Of a stretch of 64,000 nt of DNA, positions 1-7,608 are shown piece after piece. Source of the stretch: Acidobacteriota bacterium (GTDB lineage: Bacteria > Acidobacteriota > Terriglobia > Acidiferrales > UBA7541); assembly GCA_003223325.1 (NCBI GenBank), contig QHYS01000015.1, positions 25,091 to 89,090 of the forward strand, written 5' to 3'. The translations under genes and the position numbers were made by a program. The notes beneath the pieces were generated by a model, which saw nothing but the letters and a program-made list of their open reading frames with translations, did not search any database and was not told the origin of the DNA. How positions within the stretch are numbered: the first letter of the stretch is position 1; the number at the start of each line of letters is the position of its first letter.

Positions 1-226
1 CCAATCCGAAGCCGTCTAAAATTGATTTCCTGCCCAGCTCCAAAACATCGGCAGGAATATGGTCATATTTCGCATTCACGATGAACTCGGAGACATATTT
101 CGTGAGCCCCGCCGCTTTGGGGAAAGGCGTGCTCTCCGCAGCTCGCGGCGATGCGGCCGGCCGCTCCTTACCAGCCGCCAATGCAGCCATAACCAACGAA
201 CTCTTGACGAAATCTCTACGAATCAT
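1..226 (-). CDS. MmgE/PrpD family protein, N-terminal fragment
   Basis: Reading inward from the left edge on the minus strand, the first 75 residues are visible and the rest lies outside the window. The protein opens with MIRRDFVKSS followed by a short Ala-rich stretch, a twin-arginine-like export signal. After about residue 40 the text 'VSEFIVNAKYDHIPADVLELGR' and 'SILDGFG' matches the N-terminus of the MmgE/PrpD family (2-methylcitrate dehydratase, cis-aconitate decarboxylase and uncharacterised relatives). The ATG has a GAGGTG ribosome site seven bases upstream. The family is usually cytoplasmic, so the Tat-like leader is odd. The substrate cannot be predicted from this fragment. Confidence 0.72.
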   Translation of the reverse strand, partial: MIRRDFVKSSLVMAALAAGKERPAASPRAAESTPFPKAAGLTKYVSEFIVNAKYDHIPADVLELGRKSILDGFGL

Positions 227-544
227 TCAAGCACCTCGACGATTCTCCTCTGGCAACTCTAACACTAGTGGCACCTGCGGAAAACGGTGATGCTCGAACG
301 GCCCCTCCGCGCCAGCGGTCGTCGGCAACCACCGGCCCAACATCAAATAGCAGGAGTAATCGAACAGGGGGCAATGCTTTTTTGACTCACTGGGGCACCG
401 AAAGCCTCCTAGACGTCCGATGGCCGCGCCGGGCGCGCCTGCCAGCACAAAATCGGAGCGAATTCCCTCTATTTCTGTCCTGATAGAAACAAGTTAGAAT
501 GAAATGAGAGCAAGTAAAAGCTCGTACCTGTTGGAGTCTGCCAG
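227..544. other. Intergenic stretch upstream of msrB
   Basis: These 318 bases separate the divergent MmgE/PrpD fragment and msrB. The short ORFs here have no recognisable content. A possible -10 TAGAAT lies at 495-500, with only a poor -35 (TTTCTG at 472-477). No repeat or RNA gene was seen. Confidence 0.4.
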
Positions 545-970
545 ATGGAAAAACAGATCGAAAACCAAACCGAAAAAGTGCAAAAGACCGAAGCGGAATG
601 GCGTCAACAGCTTTCAGACCAAGAGTTCCAGGTAACCCGAAAGAAGGGCACTGAGCCCGCGTTCACGGGCAAATACTGGAACACCCAGAAACATGGTGTC
701 TTCCGCTGCGTCTGCTGCGGCGAGCCGCTGTTCAACTCAGATACAAAGTATAACTCCGGCACAGGCTGGCCAAGCTTTTATGCGCCCGTAGACGAATGCA
801 AAGTGGCGCTCGAAACCGACGAATCTTACGGAATGGTGCGCACGGAAGTCATGTGTAGGCGCTGCGAAGCGCACCTCGGGCACGTCTTTCCCGATGGCCC
901 CAAGCCTACGGGCCTGCGCTTCTGCATCAACTCCGCCGCCTTACGGCTGGACGAAGACGAAAAGAAGTAG
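545..970 (+). CDS. msrB: Peptide-methionine (R)-S-oxide reductase MsrB
   Basis: Reduces the R-epimer of methionine sulfoxide in oxidised proteins. The 141-residue product has the full SelR/MsrB domain: two zinc-binding CxxC pairs (CVCC near residue 56, CRRC near 104), the substrate region 'GTGWPSF', 'HLGHVFPDGP' and the C-terminal catalytic motif RFCINS with the active-site Cys. The first ~25 residues are a charged, Gln/Glu-rich extension without a signal peptide, so it should be cytoplasmic. The ATG follows GGAG with eight bases spacing. It sits alone between a divergent gene and the his leader and looks monocistronic. Confidence 0.96.
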   Translation: MEKQIENQTEKVQKTEAEWRQQLSDQEFQVTRKKGTEPAFTGKYWNTQKHGVFRCVCCGEPLFNSDTKYNSGTGWPSFYAPVDECKVALETDESYGMVRTEVMCRRCEAHLGHVFPDGPKPTGLRFCINSAALRLDEDEKK

Positions 971-1038
971 CCGGAAGAAACAGTAATCCGCTTTGCCTCG
1001 ATGACGCGCCGTAGGTTCGCCAGGTTCGCCGTAGGCCC

Positions 1039-1067
1039 TTGACGAAGCTACTCATTTTCGCTACAGT
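1039..1067 (+). promoter_or_regulatory. Promoter of the histidine operon
   Basis: A -35 box TTGACG (1039-1044) is followed after exactly 17 bases by a -10 box TACAGT (1062-1067). Five of six and four of six bases match the sigma-70 consensus. Transcription would start near 1074, only about three bases before the leader-peptide ATG at 1077. Inferred from sequence and position. Confidence 0.65.
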
Positions 1068-1076
1068 TTCGTGGTT

Positions 1077-1142
1077 ATGAAGTTGCGCGGGCATCATCAT
1101 CATCATCACGGCGGCGAGCCGTGCCCGCGGAGGTTTGAGTAG
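1077..1142 (+). CDS. hisL: Histidine operon leader peptide (HisL-type)
   Basis: A 21-codon ORF absent from the ORF track: ATG AAG TTG CGC GGG, then six consecutive histidine codons (five CAT, one CAC at 1092-1109), ending in TAG at 1140-1142. It lies directly between the predicted promoter and an intrinsic terminator ahead of hisI. This is the layout of his leader peptides, in which ribosome stalling at His codons reports shortage of charged tRNA-His. No Shine-Dalgarno is visible, and the predicted transcript start is about three bases upstream, so translation may be near-leaderless. A peptide of this kind needs no function beyond being translated. Confidence 0.88.
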   Translation: MKLRGHHHHHHGGEPCPRRFE

Positions 1143-1203
1143 CCGAAACTTAAGAGCTCTCATGGACCCGCTGGCGCGGCAAACGCCCAGCGGGTTTTTT
1201 TTT
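1086..1203 (+). promoter_or_regulatory. Transcription attenuator of the his operon
   Basis: Four complementary segments can be paired by eye. Segment 1 CGCGGGCA (1086-1093), at the start of the His run, pairs with segment 2 TGCCCGCG (1122-1129). Segment 2 in the alternative register (1118-1130) pairs with segment 3 (1168-1180) over 13 positions, with one G-U and one mismatch. Segment 3 (1167-1176) also pairs with segment 4 (1184-1194) to form the terminator. 1:2 plus 3:4 gives termination. A ribosome stalled on the His codons covers segment 1, frees 2:3 and allows read-through. This is the enterobacterial his logic; the fold itself is inference, but the complementarity is visible. Confidence 0.85.
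1167..1203 (+). terminator. Intrinsic terminator of the his attenuator
   Basis: CCCGCTGG (1167-1174) pairs perfectly with CCAGCGGG (1187-1194), with two further C-G pairs around a one-base bulge, a short loop, and then nine T residues (1195-1203). It lies between the leader ORF and hisI, so it must be conditional. Confidence 0.88.
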
Positions 1204-1215
1204 GTATGCTGCGAA

Positions 1216-1266
1216 GGCTCCGAGAGTCCTCACTCGAGGGGAGCCCGTTGGACTCCGCCGGAGTCC
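1216..1266 (+). promoter_or_regulatory. Two additional hairpins in the hisI 5' region
   Basis: GGCTCC (1216-1221) can pair with GGAGCC (1240-1245). GGACTCC-GCC-GGAGTCC (1250-1266) is a perfect seven-base stem. Neither is followed by T residues, so they are not terminators. They may protect or space the processed mRNA ahead of the hisI ribosome site; no function is shown. Confidence 0.4.
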
Positions 1267-1309
1267 GAAAACACCTAATCGGGTCGTCAACTTCGCACAG
1301 GGAGGCCGG

Positions 1310-1699
1310 ATGGATCTCGACTTTGCCAAGCTCAACGGGCTCATTCCTGCGATTGTTCAAGACGCGCGAACGGGCGAGGTGCTGATGCTCGGTTTCATGA
1401 ACGAGCAGGCGTATGAGGCGACGCGCTCGAGCGGCGCCGTGACATTTTACAGCCGCACGCGCGGCAAGCTTTGGCGTAAGGGAGAACAGAGCGGCCACAC
1501 CCTGCGCGTGAACGAGGTGCGCGTGGACTGCGACGCCGATACGATATTGGTGCGCGTCGAGTCGGCAGGTCCGGGCGTCTGTCATGAAGGCTACCGAAGC
1601 TGCTTTTTCCGGCGCCTGGGCGATGACGGTGCGGTGGAAGTGGTAGAGGAACGCGCCTTCGATCCGAACGCCGTCTATGGCGGGGAGCCGCGTCCATGA
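1310..1699 (+). CDS. hisI: Phosphoribosyl-AMP cyclohydrolase HisI
   Basis: Opens the pyrimidine ring of phosphoribosyl-AMP, the third step of histidine synthesis. The 129 residues cover one PRA-CH domain with the metal-binding region '[12 protein letters not shown]' and '[15 protein letters not shown]'. I start at ATG 1310, preceded by GGAGG (1301-1305), rather than at the upstream ATG 1202 of the ORF track, which lies in the attenuator. There is no C-terminal HisE domain, unlike the HisIE fusion of many bacteria. It is the first structural gene after the attenuator and overlaps hisG by four bases. Confidence 0.95.
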   Translation: MDLDFAKLNGLIPAIVQDARTGEVLMLGFMNEQAYEATRSSGAVTFYSRTRGKLWRKGEQSGHTLRVNEVRVDCDADTILVRVESAGPGVCHEGYRSCFFRRLGDDGAVEVVEERAFDPNAVYGGEPRP

Positions 1700-2568
1700 A
1701 ACCGCTGAAACTGGGCTTACCCAAAGGCAGCCTGCAGGATGCTACGCTGCAACTGCTGGGCCGCGCCGGCTGGCGAGTCACGGTGAGTTCGCGCAGCTAC
1801 TTTCCCTCTATCGATGATTCCGAAATTACTTGCATGCTCGTGCGCGCGCAGGAGATGGCGCGCTACGTGGAAACAGGTGCGCTCGATGCCGGTATCACCG
1901 GCCGTGATTGGGTGCTGGAAACAGGCGCGGAAGTGAAAGAAGTCGCCGAGTTACCCTACGCTAAGCAGAGCCTGGCGCCAGTGCGTTGGGTGCTGGCCGT
2001 TCCGGAGAACGCGCTGGCGCAAACGGCGCGTGACCTCGAAGGCAAAGTGATTGCCACGGAAGTTGTGAACCTGACGAAGAAATATCTGGCTCGCCACGGC
2101 GTGCAAGCGCGCGTGGAGTTCTCCTGGGGAGCGACCGAGGTCAAGGTTCCGCAGCTTGCCGATGCCATCGTCGAAATCACCGAGACCGGCTCTTCGCTGC
2201 GAGCAAACCGTCTGCGCATCATCGACACCGTGCTCGAGTCCCGCACCGTGTTTATCGCCAGTCCGGCGGCGGCGAAAGACCCTTGGAAATGCGAGAAGAT
2301 TTCCAATATCGTCCTGCTGCTTCAAGGTGCCATCGCCGCGTACACCAAAGTCGGCATCATGCTGAACGTGCGGCGCGAGCACCTTGACGGCGTGCTGCAA
2401 GCGCTTCCGGCGCTGAAGAATCCGACGATTTCCACGCTTTCCGATGCCGATTGGGTGGCGATCAATACGATCGTGGACGAGGACGTAGTGCGGCATCTCA
2501 TTCCCAAGCTGAAGGCCGCGCAGGCTCAGGGCATCGTGGAATATCCTCTCAATAAGATTGTGCTGTGA
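1696..2568 (+). CDS. hisG: ATP phosphoribosyltransferase, long form HisG
   Basis: Catalyses the committed first step, joining ATP and PRPP. At 290 residues it is the long form: catalytic domains to about residue 210 ('LGLPKGSLQ' at the start, '[10 protein letters not shown]', 'VTKK'-like '[12 protein letters not shown]'), then a C-terminal ACT-like regulatory domain with '[12 protein letters not shown]' and a conserved ending. The long form is feedback-inhibited by histidine by itself and does not need HisZ, and no hisZ is present. The start ATG overlaps the hisI stop (ATGA). It is therefore controlled by attenuation and probably also by enzyme inhibition. Confidence 0.96.
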   Translation: MKPLKLGLPKGSLQDATLQLLGRAGWRVTVSSRSYFPSIDDSEITCMLVRAQEMARYVETGALDAGITGRDWVLETGAEVKEVAELPYAKQSLAPVRWVLAVPENALAQTARDLEGKVIATEVVNLTKKYLARHGVQARVEFSWGATEVKVPQLADAIVEITETGSSLRANRLRIIDTVLESRTVFIASPAAAKDPWKCEKISNIVLLLQGAIAAYTKVGIMLNVRREHLDGVLQALPALKNPTISTLSDADWVAINTIVDEDVVRHLIPKLKAAQAQGIVEYPLNKIVL

Positions 2569-3821
2569 TGCGAATTGTGCCGCTGACATCGCGCGTAGAG
2601 GAAAAGATTCTCGCCGCGCGTCATCGTCGGGATGCCGCCGCGGAATCGGTGGCTTCGCGCATCGTTGGCGACGTGCGGCGCCGCGGCGATGCGGCTTTAT
2701 TTGCCTGGACGCGGCGGCTTGACGGTGTCCGGCTCACCCCGGCCAATCTTTGGGTGAGCACGCGAGATCGGCGCGCAGCGGCGCGCGCAATTCCCAAGAA
2801 TTTGCGCACAGCGCTCGAGCATGCCGCACGGAACATTCGGCTCGTCGCGAAAGCACAGCTCCCGCGATCTTGGAGCATTGCGGTCGAGCCGGGCGTACGT
2901 GTCGCCCAGCGCATCAGTGCGATTGATACGATTGGCTGCTATATTCCCGGCGGACGATTTTCCCTGGTCTCAACTTTGCTGATGACCGTAATTCCGGCGC
3001 AGGTCGCGGGCGTGCATCGCATCGTGGTCGTGTGCCCGCGCCCCAACGAGGCCTTGCTGGCCGCCGCGGAGATGCTTGGGCTCCAGGAAATCGCACATAT
3101 CGGTGGAGCGCAGGCGATTGCGGCGCTCGCCTACGGCACACGATCGGCGCCCCGCGTGGACAAAATTTTTGGCCCCGGGAATCGATTCGTAACGGCGGCC
3201 AAGCGCCTGGTCAGTTTTGATTGCGCGATCGACCTGCTCGCCGGCCCGACTGAGCTGCTGATCGTCGCCGCGAGCGGAAATCCCCGCTACATCGCGGCAG
3301 ACCTTCTGGCGCAGGCCGAGCACGATCCCGACGCCTTGGCGCTGTTGGTCACAACGTCACGCAAATTGGCGACGGCAGTGCGCGATGCTGTCGCGGCGCA
3401 ACTCAGCCGCCTGCCCGACCCGAATCCGGCGAAACGATCGCTTGCCGACAAAGGCGCTATCCTTCTCGCGCCGGACTCCGCCGCCGCAGTCCGATTTGCA
3501 AATCGTTTTGCGCCCGAACATCTCAGCATTCCTGGCGTTCAATCGGAGCTCGCCCACAAACTGCACGCCGCCGGCAGCACGTTTCTCGGCCCATGGAGCG
3601 CGCAATCAATTGGCGATTACGCCAGCGGTACCAATCATGTGCTCCCCACGAGCGGAGGCGCTCGAACGAGGGGAGGGCTTTCCACAGGGGATTTTGTGCG
3701 TTGCACCAGCGTGCAGCACATTTCCGCGGCCGGCCTGCGCAGCCTGGGCCCTGTGGTGGCTGCCCTCGCCGATGCCGAGGGATTAGTCGCGCATCGGCGC
3801 GCCGTGGAGGTGCGCCAGTGA
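2568..3821 (+). CDS. hisD: Histidinol dehydrogenase HisD
   Basis: Zinc enzyme oxidising L-histidinol to L-histidine in two NAD-dependent steps. The 417-residue protein carries the family landmarks 'IPGGRFSLVSTLLMTVIPAQVAGV', 'IFGPGNRFVTAAKR', 'AGPTELLIVA', 'AQAEHDPDA' and 'FAPEHLSI'. 'SGTNHVLPTSG' sits near the end. ATG 2568 shares its A with the hisG stop (TGATG); a GTG three bases earlier is also possible. Some stretches are more Arg/Ala-rich than typical, but no key motif is missing. Confidence 0.96.
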   Translation: MRIVPLTSRVEEKILAARHRRDAAAESVASRIVGDVRRRGDAALFAWTRRLDGVRLTPANLWVSTRDRRAAARAIPKNLRTALEHAARNIRLVAKAQLPRSWSIAVEPGVRVAQRISAIDTIGCYIPGGRFSLVSTLLMTVIPAQVAGVHRIVVVCPRPNEALLAAAEMLGLQEIAHIGGAQAIAALAYGTRSAPRVDKIFGPGNRFVTAAKRLVSFDCAIDLLAGPTELLIVAASGNPRYIAADLLAQAEHDPDALALLVTTSRKLATAVRDAVAAQLSRLPDPNPAKRSLADKGAILLAPDSAAAVRFANRFAPEHLSIPGVQSELAHKLHAAGSTFLGPWSAQSIGDYASGTNHVLPTSGGARTRGGLSTGDFVRCTSVQHISAAGLRSLGPVVAALADAEGLVAHRRAVEVRQ

Positions 3822-4918
3822 ACGCATCCGCGAGCCCAAGGGCACGGTCCGCGAGCCGGCCGATCCCTCTGAAAATACGCTTCCGTCCTTCGGTTAAGCG
3901 GATTCGCGATTACGAAGCGCCCGAAGAAGGCCGCGAGGGCAAGCTCCGGCTCGATTTCAACGAGAACACCACCGGCTGCTCGCCTGCTGTGCTGCAGGCT
4001 CTACAAACAGTCACGGCGGAACAGCTGGCTATGTATCCCGAGTATGAAAATTCGGTTCGCCGTTTGGCGGCTTACTTTGGCGTCTGGCCCTCGGAAATGC
4101 TGCTCACAAATGGTGTGGACGACGCGCTGCGCTTGCTTATGGAAGTCTTCATCGGGCCGGGCGATGCGGTTCTCATTCCGGAACCGACCTTTTCGATGTA
4201 TCGCTTTTTTTCGCAAGTCGCCGGAGCGCGCATCATTTCGGTTCGTTACGATGAGGCGATGAAGTTCCCTCTGGTAGGCACGCTGCGCGCGCTTCGGCGC
4301 TCGCCCAATATCCTGTTTCTCGCCAATCCCAATAATCCCACGGGAACTCTGCTGGACGAGGACAGTCTCACGCGCATCCTGGATTCGGCGCCACGCACCC
4401 TGGTTCTGGTCGACGAGGCTTACTTTGAATTCTCCGGACTAACGGTGCTTCCTTGGATTCGGCAAACGCCGAATTTGATCGTGTCGCGGACCTTCTCCAA
4501 AGCCGCTGGTTTGGCGGCGCTGCGAATTGGCGCGCTGTTCGCTCGTTCCGATGTGATCTCGGCCATGCGGCGGGCATTTACGCCGTATCCGGTCAACTCG
4601 CTCGCGCTGACTGCCGCGGAAGCAGCCGTGAACGATGAGAAATTCCTGCGGGCCTACGCCCAGGAAGTTCTGGAAAGCCGTTCTCAGCTGGTGAGAGGGC
4701 TCGAGCAATTGGGAGTGCACGTCTTTCCTAGCGCTGCCAATTTCGTGCTCGCCGACTTCGGTCCCGGCGGCACGCGGTTGGTAAAACGGCTGGCGCAACG
4801 TGGAATCCTGGTACGCGACCGCGCCTTAGCATTCGGTCGTGACGGTTTCGTTCGTATAACCGCGGGCACGGTCCCGCAAACCCAAAGCCTGCTCCAAGCG
4901 ATTAAGGAGGAGTGGTGA
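3818..4918 (+). CDS. hisC: Histidinol-phosphate aminotransferase HisC
   Basis: PLP enzyme transferring the amino group from glutamate to imidazole-acetol phosphate. The fold-type I motifs are present: 'LDFNENTTGCSP', 'NPNNPTGTLL', 'VDEAYFEFSG' and the PLP-lysine segment 'SRTFSKAAGLAALRIG'. The ORF track extends it back to 3593 inside hisD; I use GTG 3818, which overlaps the hisD stop as GTGA, the coupling used throughout this operon. That gives 366 residues, normal for HisC. The first ~20 residues are Ser/Arg-rich and not conserved. Confidence 0.94.
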   Translation: MNASASPRARSASRPIPLKIRFRPSVKRIRDYEAPEEGREGKLRLDFNENTTGCSPAVLQALQTVTAEQLAMYPEYENSVRRLAAYFGVWPSEMLLTNGVDDALRLLMEVFIGPGDAVLIPEPTFSMYRFFSQVAGARIISVRYDEAMKFPLVGTLRALRRSPNILFLANPNNPTGTLLDEDSLTRILDSAPRTLVLVDEAYFEFSGLTVLPWIRQTPNLIVSRTFSKAAGLAALRIGALFARSDVISAMRRAFTPYPVNSLALTAAEAAVNDEKFLRAYAQEVLESRSQLVRGLEQLGVHVFPSAANFVLADFGPGGTRLVKRLAQRGILVRDRALAFGRDGFVRITAGTVPQTQSLLQAIKEEW

Positions 4919-5601
4919 AACTGGCGCCCAAACTGCTCGTCTTCGATGTCGATGGAGTTCTCGTCGACGTCCAGGGCTCGTTTCACCGCTCCATTCTTGA
5001 GACCGTGAAGCATTTCACCGGCCGCCGCTTCACCTATGCGCATATTCAGCGATGGAAGAGCCGTTCGGGTTACAACGACGATTGGCGGCTCTCGACGGAT
5101 TGGATCAACTCGCTGGGCGGGCAGGTCAAGTATGCTCAAGTAAAGCGCATCTTTCAGAAAATCTATTGGGGAACCGACGGAACGCGCGGCAATGTCTGGC
5201 GCGAACGATGGCTTGTGCCAACTCGGCGTTTGGCACGCTGGGCGAAGCGCGCCGAGCTTGCGCTCTTCACCGGACGGACGCGGCGCGAGCTGCGCCACAC
5301 GCTTGAGCACTTCGGCGTCACCACGCTCTTTCCGCGCGTCGTCACCATGGATGACGTGGAGCACCTCAAGCCCCATCCGGAGGGCCTGCTGCGCCTGCTC
5401 GATGGCTCGGATCCGTGTGAGGCGCTGTATCTCGGGGATAACCTGGACGACGCCTTGGCGGCGAAACGTGCTGGCATTCCATTCTTGGGCGTGCTGCGAC
5501 AGGGAAGCGAGGCTCGTCGGGTGCGCGCGGCGCAATTGCGACGACACGGTGCGCGCATCATTCTTCACAGCACTAACGAGCTGGAGAAGTATTGGAAATG
5601 A
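4915..5601 (+). CDS. HAD-family phosphatase in the his operon, candidate histidinol-phosphatase
   Basis: A 228-residue HAD subfamily IA protein: motif I '[10 protein letters not shown]' near residue 10, motif II '[10 protein letters not shown]' near 118, a lysine in 'HLKPHPEG' and motif IV '[16 protein letters not shown]'. It sits between hisC and hisB, joined to both by four-base overlaps. The operon otherwise has no histidinol-phosphatase (no HisB N-terminal phosphatase, PHP-type HisK or HisN). The inference is that it dephosphorylates histidinol phosphate. Related HAD-IA proteins are known beside or fused to imidazoleglycerol-phosphate dehydratase, as I recall. I prefer GTG 4915 (AAGGAGG plus four bases) over GTG 4912. 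Confidence 0.8.
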   Translation: MKLAPKLLVFDVDGVLVDVQGSFHRSILETVKHFTGRRFTYAHIQRWKSRSGYNDDWRLSTDWINSLGGQVKYAQVKRIFQKIYWGTDGTRGNVWRERWLVPTRRLARWAKRAELALFTGRTRRELRHTLEHFGVTTLFPRVVTMDDVEHLKPHPEGLLRLLDGSDPCEALYLGDNLDDALAAKRAGIPFLGVLRQGSEARRVRAAQLRRHGARIILHSTNELEKYWK

Positions 5602-6185
5602 GGCGCGCCAGCATCCACCGCGTGACCAAAGAGACCGACATCCTGATCCGCTTGAATCTGGAGGGACATGGCCGCGCGGATGTCTCTACGGGCATTCGGT
5701 TTCTCGATCACATGCTCGACCTTGTTGCGCGCCATGGAGGCATGGATTTGCACATCGCTGCCAAAGGGGACCTCGACGTGGACCAGCACCATATGGTCGA
5801 GGATCTCGGCATCACGCTCGGCGAAGCCATAGCAAAGGCATTGGGCTCGAAGCGCGGCATCCTCAGGGCCGGCTATTTCCTGATGCCCATGGACGAAACA
5901 CTGGCTGCTGCGGCGATCGATTTCAGCGGGCGGGCCCATTGCGTCTGCGCATGGCGATTTGGCGCCCAGCGGGTCGGCGATTTGCAAACGGAGCTGGTCG
6001 AAGATTTTTTCCGCGGTTTCGCGCAGGCCGCAGCGGCAAACGTGCACTTGCGGCTCATCTATGGCCGCTCGACACACCACCAGGTAGAAGCTCTTTTCAA
6101 AGCCTTCGCGCGCGCGCTGCGATTTGCCACGACGCGCGATCCGCAGCTTAAACGCGTGCTTCCTAGCACCAAAGGCCTGTTATGA
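5598..6185 (+). CDS. hisB: Imidazoleglycerol-phosphate dehydratase HisB
   Basis: Manganese enzyme dehydrating imidazoleglycerol phosphate to imidazole-acetol phosphate. The 195 residues contain only the dehydratase domain, with the duplicated metal-binding signatures '[12 protein letters not shown]' and '[11 protein letters not shown]' in the first half. '[17 protein letters not shown]' is in the second half. It lacks the N-terminal phosphatase found in enterobacterial HisB, consistent with the separate HAD gene upstream. ATG 5598 overlaps the HAD stop and is chosen over the TTG at 5592. Confidence 0.97.
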   Translation: MRRASIHRVTKETDILIRLNLEGHGRADVSTGIRFLDHMLDLVARHGGMDLHIAAKGDLDVDQHHMVEDLGITLGEAIAKALGSKRGILRAGYFLMPMDETLAAAAIDFSGRAHCVCAWRFGAQRVGDLQTELVEDFFRGFAQAAAANVHLRLIYGRSTHHQVEALFKAFARALRFATTRDPQLKRVLPSTKGLL

Positions 6186-6802
6186 AAATCTCGCTCGTCG
6201 AATATGACGCGGGCAATCTACCGTCGGTGGAACGCGCTCTAGCGCGGCAGGGTGTCGAAACCGAACGCGCGGCAACGCCTGATTCGATCGCTGCCGCCCG
6301 CGCGCTCATTCTTCCCGGGGTGGGCCATTTTGGCCAGTTGATGCGAACGCTCGGCTCGCGTGGCTTGTTCGGGCCGATTCGGCAGGCCATCGGCGGTGGT
6401 GTTCCGCTGTTGGGCATTTGCCTGGGATTGCAGGCCCTTTTCGCATCCAGCGCTGAGGCGCCGGAAGACCGCGGCCTAGGCGTCCTGCCCGGCGCCGTGA
6501 GTGCTCTTCCGGTCACGGCCAAATTGCCGCACATGGGCTGGAACCAGCTCCGTCAAGTGCGACCTTCCGTTCTGCTCGAAGGCATCCCCACGAACGCATA
6601 CTTCTATTTCGCCCACTCCTATGCGGCGCGGGACGCAGGTGCATCCGCGATCGCCTTATGCGAACACGGAGTGCCATTTGTCGCCGCACTGGAGCACCAG
6701 AATCTTTTTGCCGTGCAATTTCATCCCGAAAAATCGGGTGATGCGGGCGCGCGGGTGCTGGCCAATTTCGTCGCCCGTGCCGGGGCAGACAATCGCGTAT
6801 GA
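6182..6802 (+). CDS. hisH: Imidazole glycerol phosphate synthase, glutaminase subunit HisH
   Basis: Class I glutamine amidotransferase that feeds ammonia to HisF. The triad is visible: nucleophile Cys in '[10 protein letters not shown]' (about residue 80), and His and Glu in '[10 protein letters not shown]' (about residue 181). '[14 protein letters not shown]' is at the N-terminus and 'LPHMGWNQL' in the middle. At 206 residues it has normal length. Four-base overlaps with both hisB and hisF fit the 1:1 HisH-HisF complex. Confidence 0.97.
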   Translation: MKISLVEYDAGNLPSVERALARQGVETERAATPDSIAAARALILPGVGHFGQLMRTLGSRGLFGPIRQAIGGGVPLLGICLGLQALFASSAEAPEDRGLGVLPGAVSALPVTAKLPHMGWNQLRQVRPSVLLEGIPTNAYFYFAHSYAARDAGASAIALCEHGVPFVAALEHQNLFAVQFHPEKSGDAGARVLANFVARAGADNRV

Positions 6803-7563
6803 CATTGGCCCGCCGTATTATTCCCTGCCTCGATACTGACGGCGAGCGCGTCGTCAAGGGCGTTCAGTTTTTCAACCTGCGCGACGCCGGCGATCCTGCC
6901 GCCCTGGCCGCGCGTTATAACCGCGAGGGCGCCGACGAGCTGGTGGTCTTGGATATCGCCGCCTCGCGCGACCATCGGCCCACGTTTCTAGAAACGATCC
7001 GTCGCGTGGCCGCCGAACTGGCCATCCCACTGACCGCGGGCGGCGGCGTGGGCGACGTAGATGAAGGCCGAGCCATTCTCCGATCCGGAGCGGACAAACT
7101 CACCGTCAACACAGCCGCTCTCCGGCGTCCTGAGCTCATCACCGACCTGGCTGGTGAGTTCGGCTCCCAAGCCGTAGTGCTAGCTATTGATGCCAAGAGA
7201 GTTGGCGAGCGGTGCGAAGCGTACGTGCGAGGGGGGCGCGAGTCATCCGGCCGGGATGCCGTGGATTGGGCCATAGAGGGCACCCAACGCGGCGCTGGCG
7301 AGATTCTGCTGACCTCCATGGATCGTGACGGCACCCGCAGCGGTTTCGATCTGTGCCTGACGGCGACAATCGCCGGGCGGGTAACCGTGCCTCTGATTGC
7401 CTCGGGCGGCGCAGACGGCCCGTCAGATTTCCTGGAGGTCTTCGAAAAGGGCCATGCGGACGCAGCTTTGGCGGCCTCCATCTTTCATGACTCGGTGCAA
7501 GGGCTTCGCGAACTCAAATGCTTTCTCCATTCCCAAGGGGTGGCGGTGCGGCTGAGCGGCTAA
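6799..7563 (+). CDS. hisF: Imidazole glycerol phosphate synthase, cyclase subunit HisF
   Basis: TIM-barrel synthase that, with ammonia from HisH, makes imidazoleglycerol phosphate and AICAR. Catalytic Asp residues are visible in 'IIPCLDTDGERVVKGVQF' (about residue 11) and 'VLAIDAKRV' (about 130). Phosphate-binding turns 'LTAGGGVGD' and 'LIASGGADG' are intact. 254 residues, normal length. It overlaps hisH by four bases. Confidence 0.97.
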   Translation: MTLARRIIPCLDTDGERVVKGVQFFNLRDAGDPAALAARYNREGADELVVLDIAASRDHRPTFLETIRRVAAELAIPLTAGGGVGDVDEGRAILRSGADKLTVNTAALRRPELITDLAGEFGSQAVVLAIDAKRVGERCEAYVRGGRESSGRDAVDWAIEGTQRGAGEILLTSMDRDGTRSGFDLCLTATIAGRVTVPLIASGGADGPSDFLEVFEKGHADAALAASIFHDSVQGLRELKCFLHSQGVAVRLSG

Positions 7564-7608
7564 AGGGTTCGCCTTAGGCCTGGCCCGGGTATAGAGAGCG
7601 ACCTACAC

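Noticed and set aside
1092-1109. Six consecutive His codons as a cloning-vector His tag
   Set aside because: They lie in a 21-codon ORF between a promoter and a terminator directly ahead of the his operon, with complementary attenuator segments on both sides. This is natural regulation, not contamination.
927-1163. 78-aa minus ORF over the his leader
   Set aside because: Shadow of the attenuator region; the poly-Met run is only the complement of the His codons.
4684-5568. 294-aa minus-strand ORF
   Set aside because: Antisense to hisC and the HAD gene; no recognisable domain.
5192-6151. 319-aa plus-strand ORF
   Set aside because: Alternative frame of the HAD gene and hisB, which have clear motifs; the translation is Arg/Ser/Cys-rich nonsense.
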